64,000 bases of DNA from an uncultured Holophagaceae bacterium (GTDB lineage Bacteria > Acidobacteriota > Holophagae > Holophagales > Holophagaceae). How positions within the stretch are numbered: the first letter of the stretch is position 1; every line of letters begins with the position of its first letter. The notes under the pieces are model-generated. The model was given only the letters and a program-made list of their open reading frames with translations, did no database searches and was not told where the DNA came from. The position numbers and the translations under genes were made by a program. This document shows, in pieces, positions 32,028 through 42,291 of this stretch. Location: assembly GCA_903843705.1 (NCBI GenBank), contig CAIMQW010000093.1, positions 1-64,000 on the forward strand. Direction: 5' to 3'.

Positions 32028-32705
32028 ATGCTTCGGTACGCGGCCTCCCTGCTCCTCCTGGTCCTGCCCGCCCTGGGCCAGGCGCCGCCCCCGCTGCGTG
32101 AGGTGGTGGAGCGCTTCGACGCAGCCCAGGCCCAGGTCCAGACCCTCCAGTGCCCCTTCACCCTCACCCTACGGCGGGCCCTACTCAAGACCCCCTCGGT
32201 GACCCGGGGAACCCTCTCCCTCCAGGGTTCTGAGTTCGCCCACTTCGCCTTCCAGCCCCCAGACGACTTGATCCTCCACTTGACCCCCAAGGCGCTCATC
32301 TCCTACAGCCCCGAGGCCCGGGAGGGAGAGCTCATGAAGATCGGGATGATCAAGAACTCCGACCGGAAGTTTCTGGGCCTGGGCCAGAAGCTCAGCTACC
32401 TGTCCGACTACTTCCAGATCGAGGTGGGCGAGGCCAAGGTCGGCACCAGCGCCTGGCTGCTGGCCCTGACCCCGCGCACCCTCTCGCTCCGGAAGCGGAT
32501 GCAGGCCGTGAACCTCTGGGTGGACAAGGAGACCTGGCTGCCCCGGCAGATCCAGTGGATCGAGCGCAGCGGCGACTCCTGGCTGCTGGAGTTGGGCGCC
32601 TTGCGGATCAACCAGCCCCTGCCCGCGTCTGTCACCGGCTTCAAGCTGCCTGAGGGCATCCCACTCCAGAGCGAGTTTAGCTTCTTCGCCACGCGGAAAA
32701 AGTAG
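32028..32705 (+). CDS. LolA-like outer membrane lipoprotein carrier protein
   Basis: Signal peptide, then FDAAQAQVQTLQCPFTLTLRRALLKTPSVTRGTLSLQGSEFAHFAFQPPDDLILH; LolA-type pattern. Confidence 0.75.
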   Translation: MLRYAASLLLLVLPALGQAPPPLREVVERFDAAQAQVQTLQCPFTLTLRRALLKTPSVTRGTLSLQGSEFAHFAFQPPDDLILHLTPKALISYSPEAREGELMKIGMIKNSDRKFLGLGQKLSYLSDYFQIEVGEAKVGTSAWLLALTPRTLSLRKRMQAVNLWVDKETWLPRQIQWIERSGDSWLLELGALRINQPLPASVTGFKLPEGIPLQSEFSFFATRKK

Positions 32706-32734
32706 AGCTACACTGCTAGCTTCCCGAGGGCCCG

Positions 32735-33346
32735 ATGATTGTGATGTGCCCTGCTTGCCAGGCCCGCTTCCAATACGACGACAGTCGCTTCGGCGCGGCT
32801 GTCTCCAAGCGGTTCAAGTGTCCGAAGTGCAGCCACGTGTTTGAGGTCATCAACCCGGCCATGGCCCCGCCCCCGGTGGAAGAGACCCTCTCCCGACCCA
32901 TCACCAGCCCCCTGCCCGAGGAGGCGCCGGCCCCACCCCGTGTGCCCGCCGCCCGGACCACCGCCAAGCGCGACCGGGACTCCATGCTGGCTGCTGCTGG
33001 CATCCAGGGGATCGGCATTCCGCCGGGGCTCCGCTTCAGCCTCGCCTTTCTGACGGGTCCCCAGGCCTCCATGGTCCACGTGCTCCAGGTCCCCGAGACG
33101 GTCATCGGCCGCGAGGAGGGGGATGTGATCACCCAGGACCCCGAGACTTCCCGCCGCCATGCTCTGCTGGAAATCCACCCCGACGGCTCAGTCTGGATCA
33201 GCGATCTGCAATCCACCAACGGCACCCTGGTCAATGGGGAGCGGATCACAGCCCCTGTCCAGCTCAGCAGCCAGCAGGAGTTCTCCTGCGGCAACAGCAC
33301 GTTCATGTTGCTGGTGCGTAACACCGACGAGTTCCCCCTGAACTGA
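32735..33346 (+). CDS. Zinc-ribbon (MJ0042-type) plus FHA domain protein
   Basis: MIVMCPACQARFQYDDSRF...KRFKCPKCSHVFEV; FHA: VIGREEGDVITQDPETSRRHALLEIHPDGSVWISDLQSTNGTLVNGERI. Confidence 0.9.
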   Translation: MIVMCPACQARFQYDDSRFGAAVSKRFKCPKCSHVFEVINPAMAPPPVEETLSRPITSPLPEEAPAPPRVPAARTTAKRDRDSMLAAAGIQGIGIPPGLRFSLAFLTGPQASMVHVLQVPETVIGREEGDVITQDPETSRRHALLEIHPDGSVWISDLQSTNGTLVNGERITAPVQLSSQQEFSCGNSTFMLLVRNTDEFPLN

Positions 33347-33357
33347 GACCTGATGCC

Positions 33358-35013
33358 ATGACGCCCGACACCTACGAGTCCTACCTGCTCCAGGCGGAAG
33401 CACTCTTCGCCGAGGGGGAGGTCGTCAAGGCCGGCCAGATCTGGCAGGCCATTCTCAAACAGCAGCCTACCCACACGGTGGCCCGCGAGCGGCTCATGGC
33501 CGTGCGGACACGCCTGCTGGCCATCCAGGAGACTGAATCCCGGGGCCCCGCTCCTGAACCCGAGCTGCCGCCAGAAAGCCCAGACCGCGGTAGCCCTTCG
33601 TCGCAGGACGTTGAGCGTCTCCTGGCAGATGGCTGCACCCTCTACGACATGGGCCAGCTTGAGGATGCCCTCCTGAAGTGGGAGGAGCTGCTGTGCCTGA
33701 ATCCGAACCATGTCTTGGCCCGGAGCTACGCCGATGGCGCCCGCCGGGAGCTGGGCAGCCTGCTGGCCCCAGCCGCGGCCACCAAACCAGCGACCACAGC
33801 AAGCCAGGCTCCGCCGACCGAAGAGGACACCGACAAGCTCCAGCGGGAGGCCGTCCAGCTCTACGACCTGGGCCTCGTCGAGGAGGCCATCTCCAAGTGG
33901 GAACAGATCCTCGCCCTGGAACCCCATCGACAGGAGATTCAGGCCTACCTGCATCAAGCGCAGGCCGAGGTGGGGCAGGTCACCCTCCTCGTTCCCGCCA
34001 CCCATGACCGCGAGTCCTTGGACCTCAAGCTGCGCCAGGCCGAGCACCTCCTCATCCTGCAGCGGCACGAAGAGGCCGCCTTCACCTTCCAGCAGGCCCT
34101 TGGCCTCGCCCCGGGGAACGTCAGGGCGCTCCAGGGACTGGCGCGCTGCCAAAAATCGAACCCGGGCGAGGGCAGCCCCTCGGCTCAGCAGGAGGATCCC
34201 GGCCCACCGAAGGGTATCCATCTTCTGGCGCACCAGGACAGCACTCTGGTTGGCGAAGGCCGGGGGGTAGAACCTCCGGCGCTTCTATTGAAAGCCACCC
34301 CAGCCCTCCGGGAGGGCCTCTACCTGCCCGAAGGCCTCCGCGAGACCGCGGACCGGCTGCCCTGGCTGAAGGACCCCCGCCGGATGGCGGCCATCGGAGG
34401 CGCCGTGCTGGCCCTGGCCGCCTGCCTCGCCCTGGTCCACAACTACCGCAAGGATCAGGCCCTGAAGGATGAGGTGCGGGCTGCCCGGGCCGCCGCCGCC
34501 GTGCCCCTGGCCCAGGAAGCCCTGGCCGTGGACCTGGTGGAAACTCCGGCCGCTATCCGCCAGGAGGCGGAGACCGCCCTGGTCACGGATCCCCTGCGCG
34601 CCTACCTGCGGGCGCAGGCCCTCCTGGCACGGGATCCCGCCGACGCGTCGGCGGGGATTCTGCTGGAGAAAGCCCGCGCGGGTCTGCCAGGGGGTGTCTC
34701 GGGAGCCAGCCTCGGCGAGTTCGAGAAGCACCTCCAGAGCGGCAACCTGGAAGGCGCAGCCAAGGTGATCGAGGCCCTGCTCCGGGCGCAGCCCGAGGAT
34801 GCCGTGCTGCGCCTCCGCGCCTGCCGGGTGCAGCTGGCGCTCTGCTCCATCCATGCCGCCCAGGCCAAGTGGGAGGCCGCCCAGGAAGACCTGCTCCGGG
34901 GTCGGGCGCTCCAGCCCGGCGACAAGAGCTGGCAGATCCGCCTGCAGCTGCTTGAGCGGGTGAAGGCTCTGCCCAGGACCCAACAGGCAGCGTGGATCCC
35001 CTTGCTGGGCTAG
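33358..35013 (+). CDS. TPR protein with single TM segment
   Basis: Repeated GLVEEAISKWEQILALEPHRQEIQAYLHQAQAEVGQ-type units; TM AAIGGAVLALAACLALVHNY. Confidence 0.7.
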   Translation: MTPDTYESYLLQAEALFAEGEVVKAGQIWQAILKQQPTHTVARERLMAVRTRLLAIQETESRGPAPEPELPPESPDRGSPSSQDVERLLADGCTLYDMGQLEDALLKWEELLCLNPNHVLARSYADGARRELGSLLAPAAATKPATTASQAPPTEEDTDKLQREAVQLYDLGLVEEAISKWEQILALEPHRQEIQAYLHQAQAEVGQVTLLVPATHDRESLDLKLRQAEHLLILQRHEEAAFTFQQALGLAPGNVRALQGLARCQKSNPGEGSPSAQQEDPGPPKGIHLLAHQDSTLVGEGRGVEPPALLLKATPALREGLYLPEGLRETADRLPWLKDPRRMAAIGGAVLALAACLALVHNYRKDQALKDEVRAARAAAAVPLAQEALAVDLVETPAAIRQEAETALVTDPLRAYLRAQALLARDPADASAGILLEKARAGLPGGVSGASLGEFEKHLQSGNLEGAAKVIEALLRAQPEDAVLRLRACRVQLALCSIHAAQAKWEAAQEDLLRGRALQPGDKSWQIRLQLLERVKALPRTQQAAWIPLLG

Positions 35014-35027
35014 GGGGTCCGGCGGAC

Positions 35028-36155
35028 TTACAACCCGGGGAGTCCCAGTTGGGCGTCGAAGTCGGCCTGGATCTGCCGGATTTCATCCAGGGAGGCCTCG
35101 AAGGCGCGGTGCACCTCGGGGTCGAAGTGGGTCCCTGCGCTGGCCCTGATGATCCGGATGGCTTCGTCCTCACTCATCGCCTCGCGGTAGGGACGTCGCG
35201 TGGACAGGGCGTCGAAGACATCCACCAGGGCCACGATCCGGGCCTCCAGGGGAATCTGCTCCTTGGCCAGGCCATGGGGATAGCCGCTGCCATTCCACTT
35301 TTCGTGGTGGGACAGGGCGATCTGGGCCGCCGTGTGCAGCAGGGGATTACCACTGATCGGCTCTCCGGAGGGTAGGGGCCCTTCCATCCCAGAGACCAGG
35401 CGGTTGACCGGGTGGTCCCGGCGCAGGATCCCGGCCCCGATGGTGCAGTGCTGCTTGACGATGACCCACTCTTCGCTGGTGAGCTTCCCGGGCTTCAGGA
35501 GCACGCGATCAGGAATCCCGATCTTGCCAAGGTCGTGCAAGGCGCTCGCGATGAAGATCAGCTCACACTCATCCGCGCTCATGCCCAATTTTGAGGCGAG
35601 CGGCGGACAGTAGTGGCTCACGCGGAAGACGTGTCCGCCGGTGTCCTCGTCACGGTACTCCGCGGCCCTGGCAAGGCTTAGGACGATTTCCTTGTTGGAT
35701 GTTTCCAGTGCACGGGTTCTTTCCTTGACCTTGCTCTCCAGGAGGTTGTTCTGCTTCTGGAGCTCTTCCTGGTAGTGCCGAATCCGAAGCACACTCCGCA
35801 GTCTGGCCAGGAGAACCTCAGGATCCACCGGCTTGTCCAGAAGATCCGCGGCGCCGAGGTCCAGGGCGCGCCGCTTGAGGGTCTGGTCCTGCAGCCCCGT
35901 GACGATGATGACGGGCGGCCCGCCGCTCTCGAGCGCGTGGATCCGGGAGAGGAGCTCGATCCCGTCCATCCCCGGCATCTTCACATCGCTGATGACCACG
36001 TCCACCGGATGGTCCTGGAGGTAGTCCAAGACCGCCTCGGCCGACTCGAAGAACCGCAGCTCCCAGTCCTCACGAAGGTCCTGCAGTGAACGGCGGTAGC
36101 CGCTCAGGATATGGGGCTCATCATCCACAAATACAAGGGTGCGCATCGGGCTCAT
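35028..36155 (-). CDS. Response regulator with HD-GYP domain (c-di-GMP phosphodiesterase)
   Basis: REC: FVDDEPHILSGYRR...DVVISDVKMPGMDGIELL; HD-GYP: RDEDTGGHVFRVSHYC, HDLGKIGIPD, HHEKWNGSGYPHGL, ALVDVFDALSTRRPYR. Confidence 0.94.
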   Translation of the reverse strand: MSPMRTLVFVDDEPHILSGYRRSLQDLREDWELRFFESAEAVLDYLQDHPVDVVISDVKMPGMDGIELLSRIHALESGGPPVIIVTGLQDQTLKRRALDLGAADLLDKPVDPEVLLARLRSVLRIRHYQEELQKQNNLLESKVKERTRALETSNKEIVLSLARAAEYRDEDTGGHVFRVSHYCPPLASKLGMSADECELIFIASALHDLGKIGIPDRVLLKPGKLTSEEWVIVKQHCTIGAGILRRDHPVNRLVSGMEGPLPSGEPISGNPLLHTAAQIALSHHEKWNGSGYPHGLAKEQIPLEARIVALVDVFDALSTRRPYREAMSEDEAIRIIRASAGTHFDPEVHRAFEASLDEIRQIQADFDAQLGLPGL

Positions 36156-36212
36156 CTCTCTGCTGTCTGGTGAAGTAGAACAGGTGCCCATTCATTAAAC
36201 TAAATTTTGATT

Positions 36213-37367
36213 TCAATCCACCCAGACTTCGGGGGGCACAGGGTGACTGAGGAAGTGGGTCATCCCCTCGCTGAGGCCGTAGGCCCCGGTGGTGCCGAAG
36301 GCGAGGAGGTCCCCCGGCGCCAACTCGGGCAGCCGCACGTCCCCCAGTCGGTCCAGGCTGGTGCACAGGGGTCCCGCCAGGGTGAAGGGGACCTGACCCT
36401 CGGGCTTGCCCACAGCCTTCACCGGGAAGGGCTGCCCTGTAAGCAGGGGCCGGAGCAGGTGGTTGATGCCGCCTTCCAGGATGGCGAAGCGGATGCCCCG
36501 GCTCTCTTTGACGCGCACCACGCGGGCCAGGTAGACGCCGCAGGGACCCGCGAGGAAGCGGCCTGGTTCCAGGATCAGCTCCCCGGTGAACCAGGGGTGG
36601 CGCTCCAGCAGGTCAGACAGCCCCCGGCCAAGGACCGCAAGATCCAAGGGGGCCTCCTCCGACGCATAGGGCACACCCAGGCCTCCGCCCAAATCAATCT
36701 GCTCGAAGACGAGGCCATGGGTGGCGCAGAGGCGCCGGGCCAGCTCCAGCACGGCGCTGTGGATGGCCAGCAGCTTGGCCGCGTCACGCTGATTGCTGGC
36801 CGCAAACACATGCAGGCCACGGATGCGGACGTGGCGCAGCGTGACGGCCCGGGCCAACACCGCCGGAACATCCTCCTCGTCCACCCCGAAGGCCGAGGGG
36901 CCGCTGCCGCCGATGATGCGGTTGCCCTCGGTGATATCGATGGCTGGATGCACCCGCAGGTTCACGGACACCTCGGCCTGGGCCAGCTCGTCGATGCGGG
37001 CCAGGTCCTCCCAGCCCTCGGCTTGGACGCGGACCCCCATGGCCAGGGCCTTCCGCAGCTCCGGTCCCCGTTTGCCGGGACCCGCAAAGAAGGCTCGGCC
37101 CGGCGGGAGCGCCAGGGCCTCCACCTTCTCCAGCTCGCCGATGGAGGCGCAATCAAAGCTGGCGCCCAGGGTCGCGAAGCGGCGCAGCAGGGCGGGATGC
37201 GAGTTTGCCTTCACCGCGAAGGCCAGCCGCACCCGAGCAGGCAGCACCGCGCGCAGCCCCGCAAGCTGCTCCTCCGCCACCCGCCCCGAGTAGGCGAAGC
37301 AGGGCGTGCCGTGGGCCTCCGCCAGGGTCTGGCACTGCGCGTCGTTGAAGGCGAAGAGGGGGTTCAT
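36213..37367 (-). CDS. lysA: Diaminopimelate decarboxylase (group IV PLP decarboxylase)
   Basis: RLAFAVKANSHPALLRRFATLGASFDCASIGELE...GGGLGVPY...EPGRFLAGPCGVYLARV. Confidence 0.88.
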   Translation of the reverse strand: MNPLFAFNDAQCQTLAEAHGTPCFAYSGRVAEEQLAGLRAVLPARVRLAFAVKANSHPALLRRFATLGASFDCASIGELEKVEALALPPGRAFFAGPGKRGPELRKALAMGVRVQAEGWEDLARIDELAQAEVSVNLRVHPAIDITEGNRIIGGSGPSAFGVDEEDVPAVLARAVTLRHVRIRGLHVFAASNQRDAAKLLAIHSAVLELARRLCATHGLVFEQIDLGGGLGVPYASEEAPLDLAVLGRGLSDLLERHPWFTGELILEPGRFLAGPCGVYLARVVRVKESRGIRFAILEGGINHLLRPLLTGQPFPVKAVGKPEGQVPFTLAGPLCTSLDRLGDVRLPELAPGDLLAFGTTGAYGLSEGMTHFLSHPVPPEVWVD

Positions 37368-37377
37368 CACGGGACCT

Positions 37378-38493
37378 TTAACTGAGCCAATGCGGCGCGA
37401 GCCGCTTGACGCCTTCGCGCAGCTGCTCGGGGGTGGCGGCGAAGCTGAGGCGGGCGTGACCGCGGCCGGTTTCGCCAAAGGCGAGGCCCGGGATGAGCAC
37501 CACCTTGGCCTCATCCCGCAGCTTGAGGGCGAATGCCAGGGGGTCCGCATGGGCCGACTCTGGCAGGGGCATGAAGTGGTAGAAGGTGCCGTCCGGGGGC
37601 GTCACCGTCTGGCCCAGGTGCTCCCGCAGGGCCTCCGCCAAGGCCTCCCACCGGCCACGGATGGCGGCACGGGCCTCGGCGAGGATGGATTCAGAGTGTT
37701 CAAGCAGAGCCAGGGCCGCCCACTGAGCGGGCGTGGCCGTGCCGGTCACCGCGTAGCCATGGACCACCCTGGCCGGGGTCAGCCAGACGGGATCGCCGAT
37801 GGCCCAACCCACCCGCAGGCCGGGGGCACCCCACCCCTTGCTGACCGAGCTCACCACCACACCACGGTCTGTCACATCCCGCAGTCCGGGGGGGCGCACG
37901 CCGAAGTGCAGGTCCCGGTAGACCTCGTCAGAGATCAGCAGCAGGCTACGGGCCAGACAGGCCTCGGCCACCCGGCGCAGCGCCTCCAGATCCCCGCCCC
38001 CGCCGGTGGGATTGGAGGGCAGGTTGAGGATCACGGCCGAGGCGTCCGGCGTGGCCGCCAGCACCTGCAGCAGCGCATCGGCATCCAGGCGGAAGCGGTC
38101 CGGCGACAGGGCGTAGGGCACCGGCTCCGCGCCCGCCATCCGGGCCAGGGCCGGGTAGGCCACGAAGCCAGGATCAGGCATTAGCACTTTGGTGCCGGGC
38201 TCCACCCAGGCCTGGAAGAGGGCGAAGAGCGCCCCCTGGGAACCCGTGGTGATCAGCACCTCGTCCACAGTGGCGCCATGGAAGGCTGCCACCGCCTTGC
38301 GGAGATCCATCAGGCCCGCGTGGGGCACATAGCCGCAGGGGCCAGGGGCCCGGAGCAGGGCCAGGCGCGCGGGTTCCGGCAGGTCCCAGGTGGGCTCACC
38401 AAGACCCAGCGGAATGGCCCCGGGCGGCGTGCCGTCTGTAATCGCCCGGATGGGGGAGGGCTTGAGCAGGGAGAGGCGGGAGGCTGTTTTCAT
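37378..38493 (-). CDS. PLP-dependent class I/II aminotransferase (DapC-type by context)
   Basis: GLGEPTWDLPEPA...ITTGSQGALFALFQ...LNLPSNPTGGGGDLEAL...VVSSVSKGWGAPGLRVGWAIG. Confidence 0.92.
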   Translation of the reverse strand: MKTASRLSLLKPSPIRAITDGTPPGAIPLGLGEPTWDLPEPARLALLRAPGPCGYVPHAGLMDLRKAVAAFHGATVDEVLITTGSQGALFALFQAWVEPGTKVLMPDPGFVAYPALARMAGAEPVPYALSPDRFRLDADALLQVLAATPDASAVILNLPSNPTGGGGDLEALRRVAEACLARSLLLISDEVYRDLHFGVRPPGLRDVTDRGVVVSSVSKGWGAPGLRVGWAIGDPVWLTPARVVHGYAVTGTATPAQWAALALLEHSESILAEARAAIRGRWEALAEALREHLGQTVTPPDGTFYHFMPLPESAHADPLAFALKLRDEAKVVLIPGLAFGETGRGHARLSFAATPEQLREGVKRLAPHWLS

Positions 38494-38514
38494 GGGTGGT
38501 TCCTGGCTCCGAAG

Positions 38515-39336
38515 CTAGCGGAGGGCCTGTTCCAGAGCCGTGGCGGCGTCAGTCTTGTCATCGCGGTACTTCACGATGCAGGGGGCCGCCAGCTGAAGGC
38601 CCTGGCTCCGGGCGAAGTCGCCGGAGGCAGGCCGGGACCCCGGCACCACCACGGCGCCCTCGGGCACCTCGCGGCGCAGCTCCCGGCCATGGACAAGGTC
38701 GTAGATCACGCTGCTGCCGGTGATGACCACCCCGGAGGCCAGCACCGCGCGCTTGCGCACCACGATGCCTTCAAAGAGGCCCACGAGCCCACCCACGAAG
38801 GCGTCGTCCTCCACCACCACGGGCCGGGCACCCGCAGGCTCCAGCACACCGCCGATCTGGGCAGCGGCCGAGAGGTGTACCCGCTTGCCGATCTGGGCGC
38901 AGCTGCCCACCAGCGCGTGGCTGTCCACCATGGTCCCCTCGTCCACGAAGGCTCCTACGTTCACATAGGCCGGCGGCATGAGCACCACGCTGCGGGCAAT
39001 GTGGGCGCCCCGGCGCACGGCGCTGCCGCCGGGCACCAGACGCACCGCGTCCTCCAGGCCAAAGTGCCGGGGTGGATAGGCGGTCTTGTCGAACATCGGA
39101 AAGCCGGGCCCGGCCATCTCCACCAGGCTGGTGCGCCGGAAGCCGAAGAGGATGGCCTGCTTCACCCAGGTGTTGGTCTCCCAGGTGCCGTCCTCGAGCC
39201 GCTCCGCGGCCCGGATGATGCCCGTTTCCAGGGCCACCAGCAGCACCTGGTGCATTGCCGGCGTCTCGGGGTCCGCCAGCACCTCGTCAGCGGGCCGGGA
39301 GAAGAAGGTGCGAATGGTGTTGACGTCGAGGACCAT
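38515..39336 (-). CDS. dapD: Tetrahydrodipicolinate N-succinyltransferase
   Basis: Left-handed beta-helix hexapeptides: VVLMPPAYVNVGAFVDEGTMVDSHALVGSCAQIGKRVHLSAAAQIGGVLEPAGARPVVVEDDAFVGG. Confidence 0.95.
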   Translation of the reverse strand: MVLDVNTIRTFFSRPADEVLADPETPAMHQVLLVALETGIIRAAERLEDGTWETNTWVKQAILFGFRRTSLVEMAGPGFPMFDKTAYPPRHFGLEDAVRLVPGGSAVRRGAHIARSVVLMPPAYVNVGAFVDEGTMVDSHALVGSCAQIGKRVHLSAAAQIGGVLEPAGARPVVVEDDAFVGGLVGLFEGIVVRKRAVLASGVVITGSSVIYDLVHGRELRREVPEGAVVVPGSRPASGDFARSQGLQLAAPCIVKYRDDKTDAATALEQALR

Positions 39337-40235
39337 CAGGAGACTCCAGGCAGGGCACCGGTGGCCAGGGCTAGGGCTTCGGCCAGGCGGACACGGGTGG
39401 CGGCGGAGGCCGGCGTGAGGGGCAGGCGCAGGCCGTCCCCCCCGAAGCCGAGCTGCGCCAGGACGGCCTTCACCGGGCTCGGGTTGCTCTCCAGGAAGAG
39501 CGCGTCGATGAGGGGCAGCAGCCGCTGGTTCAAGCGGAGGGCCTCGCCTCTGTCGCCCCGGAGCGCGGCCGCGACCATAGCGGCGGTCTCCCTCGGAAGG
39601 ACGTTGCCCAGCACCGAGATCAGGCCCGTCGCCCCCACGGCGATAGAAGCCACCGCCAGGATGTCATCGCCTGCCAGCAGGGTCTTGCCGTCGGGCAGGG
39701 TGCGGGCTATCTCTGCCACCTGAGCGAGGCTGCCGCTGCACTCCTTCACGGCCACGATCTGCGGGTTCTCCCAGAGGCGGGCGAGGACTGCGGGGGTGAT
39801 GTTCTGGCCCGTGCGGCCCGGCACGTTGTAGGCGATGAGGGGCAGGCCCGGCGCGGCGGCGGCGATGGCAGCGAAGTGGGCCACCAGGCCCTCGGCACTG
39901 GGCTTGTTGTAGTAGGGTGTCACCACCAGGGCCCCGGCGGCGCCGAGTTCCTGGGCGCGGCGGGTCATGGCCACCGCCCGGTGGGTGGCGTTGGAGCCGG
40001 TGCCCACCACGACGGGGCGGCCGCCGCATTCCTCCAGCGTGGCCAGGATGATCGCGTCCCGCTCGGTCTCGACCAGGGTCGGGGCTTCGCCGGTGGTGCC
40101 GAGGGGCACCAGCGTGTCCACGCCGCCCGCAACCACGTGGCGCACCAGACGGCGGAAGGCAGGGAAGTCCACCTCGCCCGAAAGGGTGAAGGGTGTGGCC
40201 AGCGCGACGGCCAGGCCTGAGACGTTCAAGGTCAT
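39336..40235 (-). CDS. dapA: 4-hydroxy-tetrahydrodipicolinate synthase
   Basis: LVPLGTTGEAPTL...LVVTPYYNKPSAEGLVAHFAAIAAA...PLIAYNVPGRTGQNI...IVAVKECSG. Confidence 0.97.
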   Translation of the reverse strand: MTLNVSGLAVALATPFTLSGEVDFPAFRRLVRHVVAGGVDTLVPLGTTGEAPTLVETERDAIILATLEECGGRPVVVGTGSNATHRAVAMTRRAQELGAAGALVVTPYYNKPSAEGLVAHFAAIAAAAPGLPLIAYNVPGRTGQNITPAVLARLWENPQIVAVKECSGSLAQVAEIARTLPDGKTLLAGDDILAVASIAVGATGLISVLGNVLPRETAAMVAAALRGDRGEALRLNQRLLPLIDALFLESNPSPVKAVLAQLGFGGDGLRLPLTPASAATRVRLAEALALATGALPGVS

Positions 40236-40954
40236 GGCTTGCCTCCAAAGGTGAAGAGTGGGTCCAGCAGGTCAGCGGCCAGGTCGTCCATGCCGAAGAC
40301 GCCCTTGCGGCCATGGAGCCAGCGCGCCGCCACCAGGGCCCCCTGCGCAAAGGGCGCCCGGGAGCGGGCGGTGTGGGTCAACTCCAGCACCTCCGACGGG
40401 GAGTCGAGCCCCACCGTGTGGGTGCCGAACTCCACGCCGGCGCGCACCACGCCGATGTTCAACTGGTGGAGATCGGGCGTTCCCAGGGTCCACTCGGTCT
40501 TGCGGGGGCAGCCCGCCAGCACGGCGGCCGCCAGGGTCTTGGCGGTGCCAGAGGGCGCGTCGGCCTTGAGCCGGTGGTGGTGTTCCAGCAGGTAGGGATC
40601 CCGCGCCGGGTCCAGGGCGGCATAGCGCCCCATGACCGTGGCCAGCCGGGCCATCAGGGCGACGGTGAGAGAGAAGTTGGAGGCGGCGAGCACGCCGATG
40701 CGGCCAGCCACGCGGTGCTCCAGATCTGGCAGGGACCAGCCGGTGGCGCCGATCACCAGATCCGTGCCCGTGGCCAGGGCCCAGTCGAGGTGGCCTGCCA
40801 CGGCCTCCGCCACACTGGCGTCGATGGCCACATCCGCAGGACCCGAGGGGGTCTCCCCCATATCCACGGTCCAGGCCAAGGGCTCCGCGGCCTCGGCCGT
40901 GATGGCCGAACCCAGGCGCCCGCGCCCAAAGAGACCGATGCGCAGGGCGCTCAA
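40232..40954 (-). CDS. dapB: 4-hydroxy-tetrahydrodipicolinate reductase
   Basis: MSALRIGLFGRGRLGSAI...VLAASNFSLTVALM...YLLEHHHRLKADAPSGTAKTLA. Confidence 0.95.
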   Translation of the reverse strand: MSALRIGLFGRGRLGSAITAEAAEPLAWTVDMGETPSGPADVAIDASVAEAVAGHLDWALATGTDLVIGATGWSLPDLEHRVAGRIGVLAASNFSLTVALMARLATVMGRYAALDPARDPYLLEHHHRLKADAPSGTAKTLAAAVLAGCPRKTEWTLGTPDLHQLNIGVVRAGVEFGTHTVGLDSPSEVLELTHTARSRAPFAQGALVAARWLHGRKGVFGMDDLAADLLDPLFTFGGKP

Positions 40955-42291
40955 GAGGCGCTCCCGACCAGCACTCGGTGCAGGCGCCGCAGGGCCTCGG
41001 ATGTGCTCCCCTGCTTGACCACCAGACTCAGGTTGATCTCGTTGGCGCCCATGCTAATCATCTCGACGTTGATGTCACCCAGGGAGCTGAGCAGCTGCGC
41101 CCCGACGCCCGGCGTGGACTTCAGGCGCTCACCCACGGCGGCAATGATGGCCCGGCCCTCGTGGACCTCGACCTTCGCGAAGACGGCCAGGTCCTGGAGC
41201 AGGGCCTTCAGGGGGACGTCGGCCTCCACGGTGAGCGAGACGCTCACCTCGGCGGTGGCCACCAGATCGACACTCACCTCGCGGCGACCGAACACCTCGA
41301 AGAGGCGAGCCAGGAAGCCGCTCTGGGCCAGCATCCGGGAGCTGCTCACGGTGAGCACAGTGACCGGCCCCCGGCTGGCCAGGGCTGTGATGGGACGACC
41401 GGTCTGCACCTCGGCGGAGATGGTGGTGAAGCGGCCGTGGGGCTTCTGCGTGTGGCGGACCGTGACGGGGATGCCGGCCTCTACCGCGGGCTGGATGGTG
41501 GCGGGATGGAGCACCTTCGCCCCGAAGGCCGCGAGCTCCGCGGCCTCCGCGAAGCTGAGGTCAGAGATCGGCAGGGCCTCGGGCACGATGCGGGGGTCGC
41601 AGGTGAGTACGCCCTCCACGTCGGTCCAGATCTGCACCTCCTCGGCACCCAGGGCGGCACCGAACAGGGCCGCAGAGTAGTCGCTGCCGCCCCGGCCCAA
41701 GGTGGTGGTGAGGCCATCCTCGGTGGCGCCGATGTAGCCCTGGGTCACCACAACCCGGCCGGGACCGAGGTGGGGGGCCAGGTGTTTTCCGGCCAGATCG
41801 TGGACCGCTTCCACCTGGGGCGCGGCTTCGCCGAACACCGCGTCCGTGAGCAGGACGGTCCGGGCATCCACCCAGGCGCCCTCGACGTAGGCCGCGAAGA
41901 TCCGGGTGGAGAGCCGCTCACCCAGGGAGGCGACGGCGTCCATGCTTCGGGGACTCAGCTCCCGGAGCATGGCCACGCCGCGTAGCAGCAGCTCCAGCTC
42001 ACCGAAGAGGTCGGTCAGGGCCGCGTCCAGCCCCTCCGGTACGCCACCGGCAAAGAGCTCCTCCGAGGCCTTCCGGTGGGCTGCCATGAGGCTCCGCTGG
42101 CGGTCCATGGCTGCCGCCAGGTCCCCCCGCTCCGCGGCCTTCGCCGCCTCGAAGAGGCCGTTGGTGGTCTTGCCCATGGCCGACAGCACCACCAGCGGGG
42201 AGCGAGGCCGGGCCGCATCCACGAGGCTGGCCACCTGCCGCATGCAGGTCGCGTCCGCGACGCTGCTGCCACCGAACTTGAGGACGATCAT
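40951..42291 (-). CDS. lysC: Aspartate kinase
   Basis: MIVLKFGGSSVADA...GYIGATEDGLTTTLGRGGSDYSAALFGAALGAEEVQIWTDVEGVLTCDPRIVP; C-terminal ACT domains. Confidence 0.97.
   Translation of the reverse strand: MIVLKFGGSSVADATCMRQVASLVDAARPRSPLVVLSAMGKTTNGLFEAAKAAERGDLAAAMDRQRSLMAAHRKASEELFAGGVPEGLDAALTDLFGELELLLRGVAMLRELSPRSMDAVASLGERLSTRIFAAYVEGAWVDARTVLLTDAVFGEAAPQVEAVHDLAGKHLAPHLGPGRVVVTQGYIGATEDGLTTTLGRGGSDYSAALFGAALGAEEVQIWTDVEGVLTCDPRIVPEALPISDLSFAEAAELAAFGAKVLHPATIQPAVEAGIPVTVRHTQKPHGRFTTISAEVQTGRPITALASRGPVTVLTVSSSRMLAQSGFLARLFEVFGRREVSVDLVATAEVSVSLTVEADVPLKALLQDLAVFAKVEVHEGRAIIAAVGERLKSTPGVGAQLLSSLGDINVEMISMGANEINLSLVVKQGSTSEALRRLHRVLVGSAS

Noticed and set aside
40193-41680. 495-aa + strand ORF
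   Set aside because: Antisense to dapB and lysC, which have clear family motifs on the minus strand.
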